The notes beneath the pieces were generated by a model. That model was not told the DNA's origin, did not search any database, and saw nothing but the letters and a program-made list of their open reading frames with translations. Made by a program: the position numbers and the translations under genes. Shown here one piece after another: positions 57,970 through 62,000 of a DNA stretch of 62,000 nucleotides; the first letter of the stretch is position 1; the number at the start of each line of letters is the position of its first letter. Where the stretch lies: NCBI GenBank assembly GCA_015680685.1, contig MNCI01009596.1, forward strand, positions 3,865 to 65,864. Reading direction: 5' to 3'. Source of the stretch: Gnetum montanum (taxonomy: Eukaryota; Streptophyta; Gnetopsida; Gnetales; Gnetaceae).

Positions 57970-58050
57970 AGGTGTTAGCATAGTGGTAAGCTCTTAAAAG
58001 CTTCATGTTATGGGTTTAATCTTGGTGAGCATTGCTAAGTTATAAAGTTA
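57970..58050 (+). mobile_element. tRNA-derived SINE copy 4
   Basis: GGTGTTAGCATAGTGGTAAG (A box) and TATGGGTTTAATCTTGGTG (B box). A mutated copy. Confidence 0.6.
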
Positions 58051-58458
58051 TAATCAATCACTTGTTCTCTACTCTATTTGGAAGCTTGGGTGTGAAGTTA
58101 TTGTTTAGCAACAAGAGCATAACTATGGTCTCTCTTCAAGTGTCAAATACCAAATTCTCTAAGATGTTACTTTTCAACTACAACTTCAAGCAAAGAAACT
58201 CCTAGTGAAAGCTAAATAATTAATTTTTTTTTTACAATGTTAATTTCTTTTTGTTTTGAAGGGTTAAGAATATGAAGATTTCAACCTTTGTTGCTATTTG
58301 CTCTTTATCTCTTATTGATATATTCTTTGTTCTTTAAAAAGTGTTTTCTACCTATCTTTACAACAAACCCTTTAATAAGAAATAAAAACTTGTAAGAGCA
58401 CTTCCAAATAAGAGCAAGACCTAATCCACACCAACCCTGCCACCACCCCCGCCCCCCC
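58050..58458. other. Unassigned DNA sharing a segment with the copia relic
   Basis: 'cttgttctctactctatttg' (58062) also occurs at 44998 in the copia gag relic in the same orientation, so this may be another decayed copia gag piece. It ends in a C-run before the gap. Confidence 0.4.
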
Positions 58459-58584
58459 NNNNNNNNNNNNNNNNNNNNNNNNNNNNNNNNNNNNNNNNNN
58501 NNNNNNNNNNNNNNNNNNNNNNNNNNNNNNNNNNNNNNNNNNNNNNNNNNNNNNNNNNNNNNNNNNNNNNNNNNNNNNNNNNNN
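58459..58584. other. Assembly gap (126 N)
   Basis: Unknown bases that begin right after a CCCCGCCCCCCC-like run, a likely cause of sequencing or assembly failure. Confidence 0.95.
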
Positions 58585-58705
58585 AATTTTATGCTAAGTT
58601 ACCACTATTTTTTTTAACTACCTATTCCTAATGATCTTCTCTCTAACACTTCTACTAGTTTCTTAGGTTTCAAATTTGGAACTTGGTCATGAATAATCCA
58701 TTTTT

Positions 58706-59540
58706 GAGAGAGGGAGGGGGTGTTGGACTCTAAAAAATATATTAATAATGAGCAAAGAAAATTTAGAGTACATCATAAAGCTAAACAATGAGTGAAAGAA
58801 AAAACTTTCCAATTCTAGAACTATCTACTTAGGAGAACCACTTTACAACTGATACATGGAAAAAACAAGTGAAGAAAATTAATTATGAAAAGGAAGAAAG
58901 GTTTCACTCTTAACAAAATTGCCATCACTTTTCCATGCTTGAACTTAAAATAGTAAAAGGATTCAAGATAGATAGTCATGGCGAAATACCAAGATTTGTA
59001 TCAAAGTGACAAAGTGGTACAACTTTATGAACATTCCATTTTTGAGGCTAGTATTTTCAGTTGTGAAACTCTCATTGCCTAGATTAAATAGCATGTGGAT
59101 TATAGCCTATGAATTTATGTAATAATCATCATTAAGATGCCTTAATATGCTAAGAATCAACCTAAAATTTCATGCAAGTAGAATTTTTTTTCAATTGGTT
59201 ATGCTACTTTCTATTGAGTAGTCTCCCTCATGTAGAAACATAACATGAAAAAGACTAATAAATAGGAATACCAACCCAATGGAGACAATCTACAAATAAT
59301 TCTTATCACCCTTGCTTTCATCATTGTCCTAGCATGATTGGTCTTGCGTTACTAATTGCTCAAGTTGTGTATGTGTTAGCCATGGAGCCTTAAATAGATT
59401 ATAAATAGAGATGCTTTGCCTCAAATAGATTTTAAATAGAAATGTGTTTTGCCTCTGATTGTAATGGGGCAAAGATCGAGTTATTCATGTGTATTTCCTT
59501 CTTTCCATGCTTAGTTGGAAGCCACAATGTTTGGCATTCC
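58706..59540 (+). repeat. Copia-type polypurine tract and 3' LTR start (end not defined)
   Basis: GAGAGAGGGAGGGGG (58706-58720) is followed by TGTTGGACTCTAAAAAATAT, a typical copia LTR start. The LTR end was not found before element 4 begins. No recognisable coding sequence precedes it. Confidence 0.55.
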
Positions 59541-59564
59541 TATCCCAATGATAAAACCTTTTTA

Positions 59565-60470
59565 TAATAGTCCATGATATTATATCTATGATATTGCATC
59601 TATGATATCATATCTATGACATCGCAACCTTGCATACATCATCATTGATGCAATGTAGAGGGTCTTGGTCACCCCTATAAATATCAACACTTAGTCATGT
59701 CAACAAAACAACTTTCATTCCATCCTTAGCAAAATTCTTGCAGTTTGTTTTCGTAACTTAGACTTAGACTTAGCAACAGAGTAAATGCCCGCAGTGTGCT
59801 GTCAAATAGTTGTATGAAATATTTGTTTGAGTGAATTGTACTTGGATACAATTCATGATCAAAAATAACAATTCAGATTATTTCTCACCATTGCAACATT
59901 ACAACTAGTTTCTTTACTTTTACTTAGTCATTTTCCTTAGTTTAATTTTCATTTCTTTAATACATTTACTTTAGTTTAGTTCTTTACATTCTTTGAGCAC
60001 TTTACTTTTCTCACATTCATCTGTGAGATGGAATGAGTATGACTAGTTTCAAGCATTAAGAACCCAACAGTGACTTCACTTGATTCATTCAATAGTGGAT
60101 TCATTTCCTAATCCTAGTAATGATTACATGAGTCTATGATGTGTACAACAAACCAGGAACAAATGCTCATCACCACAAGATAGAATAGATTTACATTTTT
60201 GTTATCATTTAGATTTAGATTTTATTCTAATCTTTCATTATGAATACACTTATGAGTAATTTGAACCTACAACATCATAAGATCATATACCTCACTAAGA
60301 GTTAAACCATACAACTTGCACTTCACTAACTCAAGGTGAGAGGACAACAATCATGAACCAACTATCAACCACTAGCATACTCACATTGTCCATCCATGAA
60401 TTACAATTTGGTCATGCATGAATGCTTGTGACTTGTATGGTGAAGTGTTGGAATACTTAGCTATGCATCA
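59565..60470 (+). repeat. 5' LTR of element 4
   Basis: It begins around TAATAGTCCATGATATT, aligned with the LTR starts of elements 1 and 7, and ends TAGCTATGCATCA. U3 has GATATC- and GATATT-type repeats at 59575-59630, then a TATA box (CCTATAAATATC near 59678). About 906 bp. The left end is uncertain and no target duplication was identified. Confidence 0.75.
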
Positions 60471-60471
60471 T

Positions 60472-60489
60472 TGGTGTAGTTGTCAGGGA
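60472..60489 (+). other. Primer-binding site of element 4
   Basis: TGGTGTAGTTGTCAGGGA, one base after the LTR. A diverged Athila-type site. Confidence 0.8.
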
Positions 60490-60616
60490 TGTGTCAATGT
60501 TTGCCTAGTAGTTGATTTTATAGAATTTGTTGTATTAAGAATTACAAAATTGATCTTTCATACTTAAATTAATTATTTTAATGCACACACACTCTTAAGA
60601 GAATTAAAAACATAAT

Positions 60617-61380
60617 ATGGCTTCTACACTTCAAGAAAATTCACCACCTACTAAAGAAATTCATAAGAGTCATGATAAAGGATATGATGACAAAGATTGG
60701 AGTACGTCCATGCAAACTAGAATTTCATATGCTCACACTTATCTAGAATTTCAAAGACAAGAGTATGGGGTGTATGCACTCAACCCACGACTTAATAAAC
60801 GGCAAACACCTCGACGGTTACCTTATCCCCAAGGTAACCTAAGGCAGTTCCACCAACCTTCAACATATTATCCAAGTGGAACTCCACCACAACCTGTTGA
60901 GCAACATCAATAGTGGCAATACCCACAGTCATGGGGGATGCCACCACCAAGGCAACAATACCCCTATCAGCAACCGGACCCATATGGCTACTACGTGCAA
61001 CATCCAATCTCTCCACGTGACTCTATTAGTCACGTTACACCACAACATCACTACCAAGCTCGTGAGTATTATAGAACTCCTTCTCCTAGGGGAGATAACG
61101 CATCAACGTACCATCCTCCAAATCCATCCGCAACTATCACACCAATAGCTCCATTACCACTCGTTCCAGCAATGCAAGGGGAACTCCCTACTCAACCGCA
61201 GCAACGTAATGCCACGAAGGCTGTGAATCTTCAACCCGTTGTTGGTGCTGACAACCATATGAAGAAAATACCTTTCTTCAGAACCAACAGTCCAACCAAG
61301 CCCTCACAACCACAAGCAGTTGAACCTCTGAATGCCTCTCCATCAAATAAGGCTTCAGAGCTCCCTTCAAACCAAACACC
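60617..61380 (+). pseudogene. gag of element 4 with large internal deletion
   Basis: ATG 60617 starts MASTLQENSPPTKEIHKS. After about 50 codons it passes directly into EYGVYALNPRLNKRQTPR, the C-terminal third of gag. In elements 1 and 2 these points are about 1.9 kb apart, so roughly 1.75 kb including the whole Retrotrans_gag core is missing, yet the join is in frame. A TAG at 60911-60913 follows the HQ codons, as in elements 1 and 3. Beyond it the Pro/Gln/Tyr-rich tail continues in the same frame into the protease. Confidence 0.82.
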
Positions 61381-62000
61381 GAGCTCAACGCATACGATTA
61401 TGTTAACACATGTTGTTACTGGCTGGATTAAGGTTGGCCACCTTCCCAGGAAATTCTCTGATCCTAGAAGCTCTCTAATCTATCTCGAAGTCATTGGGAA
61501 TGAGCCATGCAAAGCTCTTCTGAACTTAGGTTCCGGAGTCAACTTAATATCAGAAGAGATGTACAAAGCCTGGAACCTGCCTCCATCAAGGAAGAGTAAT
61601 ATTCACCTAGAGCTGGCCAACCAGTCCATCACTGTCCCCTTGGGACTGGTGGAGGACATCGTCATCACTGTGTGTGGGTGGTCGTACCCAGCTAATTTCC
61701 TAGTGATACAAGTAAATAATGATAAAGGAGACTTCCTAATAATAATGGGAAGGGCATGGCTAAGTACTGTAGATGCACGTCTAGGAATCCACGATCTTTC
61801 CCTAGAAATATCTAAGGATAACACTTTTGGAAAGATTGAGAAGAAGAAGGTTCCATGCATCGCATACAGTGATACAGGGTGCAATTACGTGCAGAGATCA
61901 TGGGTTGGGCAAAGTTTAGCATTGCCTACATGCAACCGATGTGCACAAGACCTTAACCTACAAAAGTATATGTATGCAGCAACCACACAAGAAGGAGACA
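61381..62000 (+). pseudogene. Aspartic protease of element 4 (active-site Asp lost, runs off window)
   Basis: It is continuous with the gag tail: SSLIYLEVIGNEPCKALL is followed by N-L-G-S-G where D-S-G-S-G is expected, then VNLISEEMYKAWNLP, LVEDIV and GDFLIIMGRAWLS. The frame is open to the window edge. Asn for Asp should abolish catalysis. The reading after the protease cannot be seen, so whether this element has a polymerase is unknown. Confidence 0.85.

Overview
The window is plant nuclear DNA. It holds one intact nine-exon gene with GT-AG introns, for a nucleostemin-type nucleolar GTPase (NSN1/GNL3 family, minus strand, 52354-56872). Around it are decayed plant transposable elements: Athila-like Ty3/gypsy, Ty1/copia, LINE, Helitron and tRNA-derived SINE. 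The amount of nested LTR-retrotransposon DNA suggests a large, repeat-rich seed-plant genome, perhaps a gymnosperm, but nothing in the sequence proves the species. There is no prokaryotic operon, CRISPR array, tRNA or rRNA.

Layout. (a) 1-3.3 kb: 5' end of a minus-strand gypsy-type element 'A': decayed gag, primer-binding site, LTR with TATA box, and a hairpin-rich tandem array that probably lies in U3. (b) 4-7.1 kb: 3' non-coding part and 3' LTR of plus-strand element 7, followed by a LINE endonuclease fragment. (c) 9.87-33.7 kb: a nest of LTR elements. Host element 6 (minus) holds element 1 (plus, 10451-17459, 5-bp duplication ATTGT) in its LTR and element 3 (minus, 20066-32930, duplication ACAAT) in its body. 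Element 3 in turn holds element 2 (minus, 20432-27343) in its 3' LTR. (d) 34-44.3 kb: element 5 (minus), broken by a 1.1-kb LTR-like insertion with its own target duplication, a Helitron relic and a copia relic. (e) 44.6-51 kb: copia gag-protease relic, short copia LTR with primer site, and a long LINE ORF2 relic. (f) 51-57 kb: the NSN1 gene with a duplicated telo-box promoter. (g) 57.3-58.1 kb: a cluster of four SINE copies. (h) 58.7-62 kb: a copia 3' LTR start, then element 4 (plus), which has a large gag deletion and runs off the window.

Elements 1, 2, 3, 4, 5 and 7 look like one extended family. They share an Athila-type primer-binding site, related gag and protease where present, and GATATC-rich U3 regions. 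Elements 1, 2 and 5 pass from protease straight into a roughly 2-kb non-coding tract and the 3' LTR, with no reverse transcriptase, RNase H or integrase. Only element 3 shows reverse transcriptase and RNase H, and only its protease keeps an uninterrupted D-S-G active site. The best-supported unusual system here is therefore a Gag-protease-only, non-autonomous Athila-like lineage sitting beside a possible autonomous partner. It carries a conserved non-coding block and a recurrent stop codon near the end of gag.
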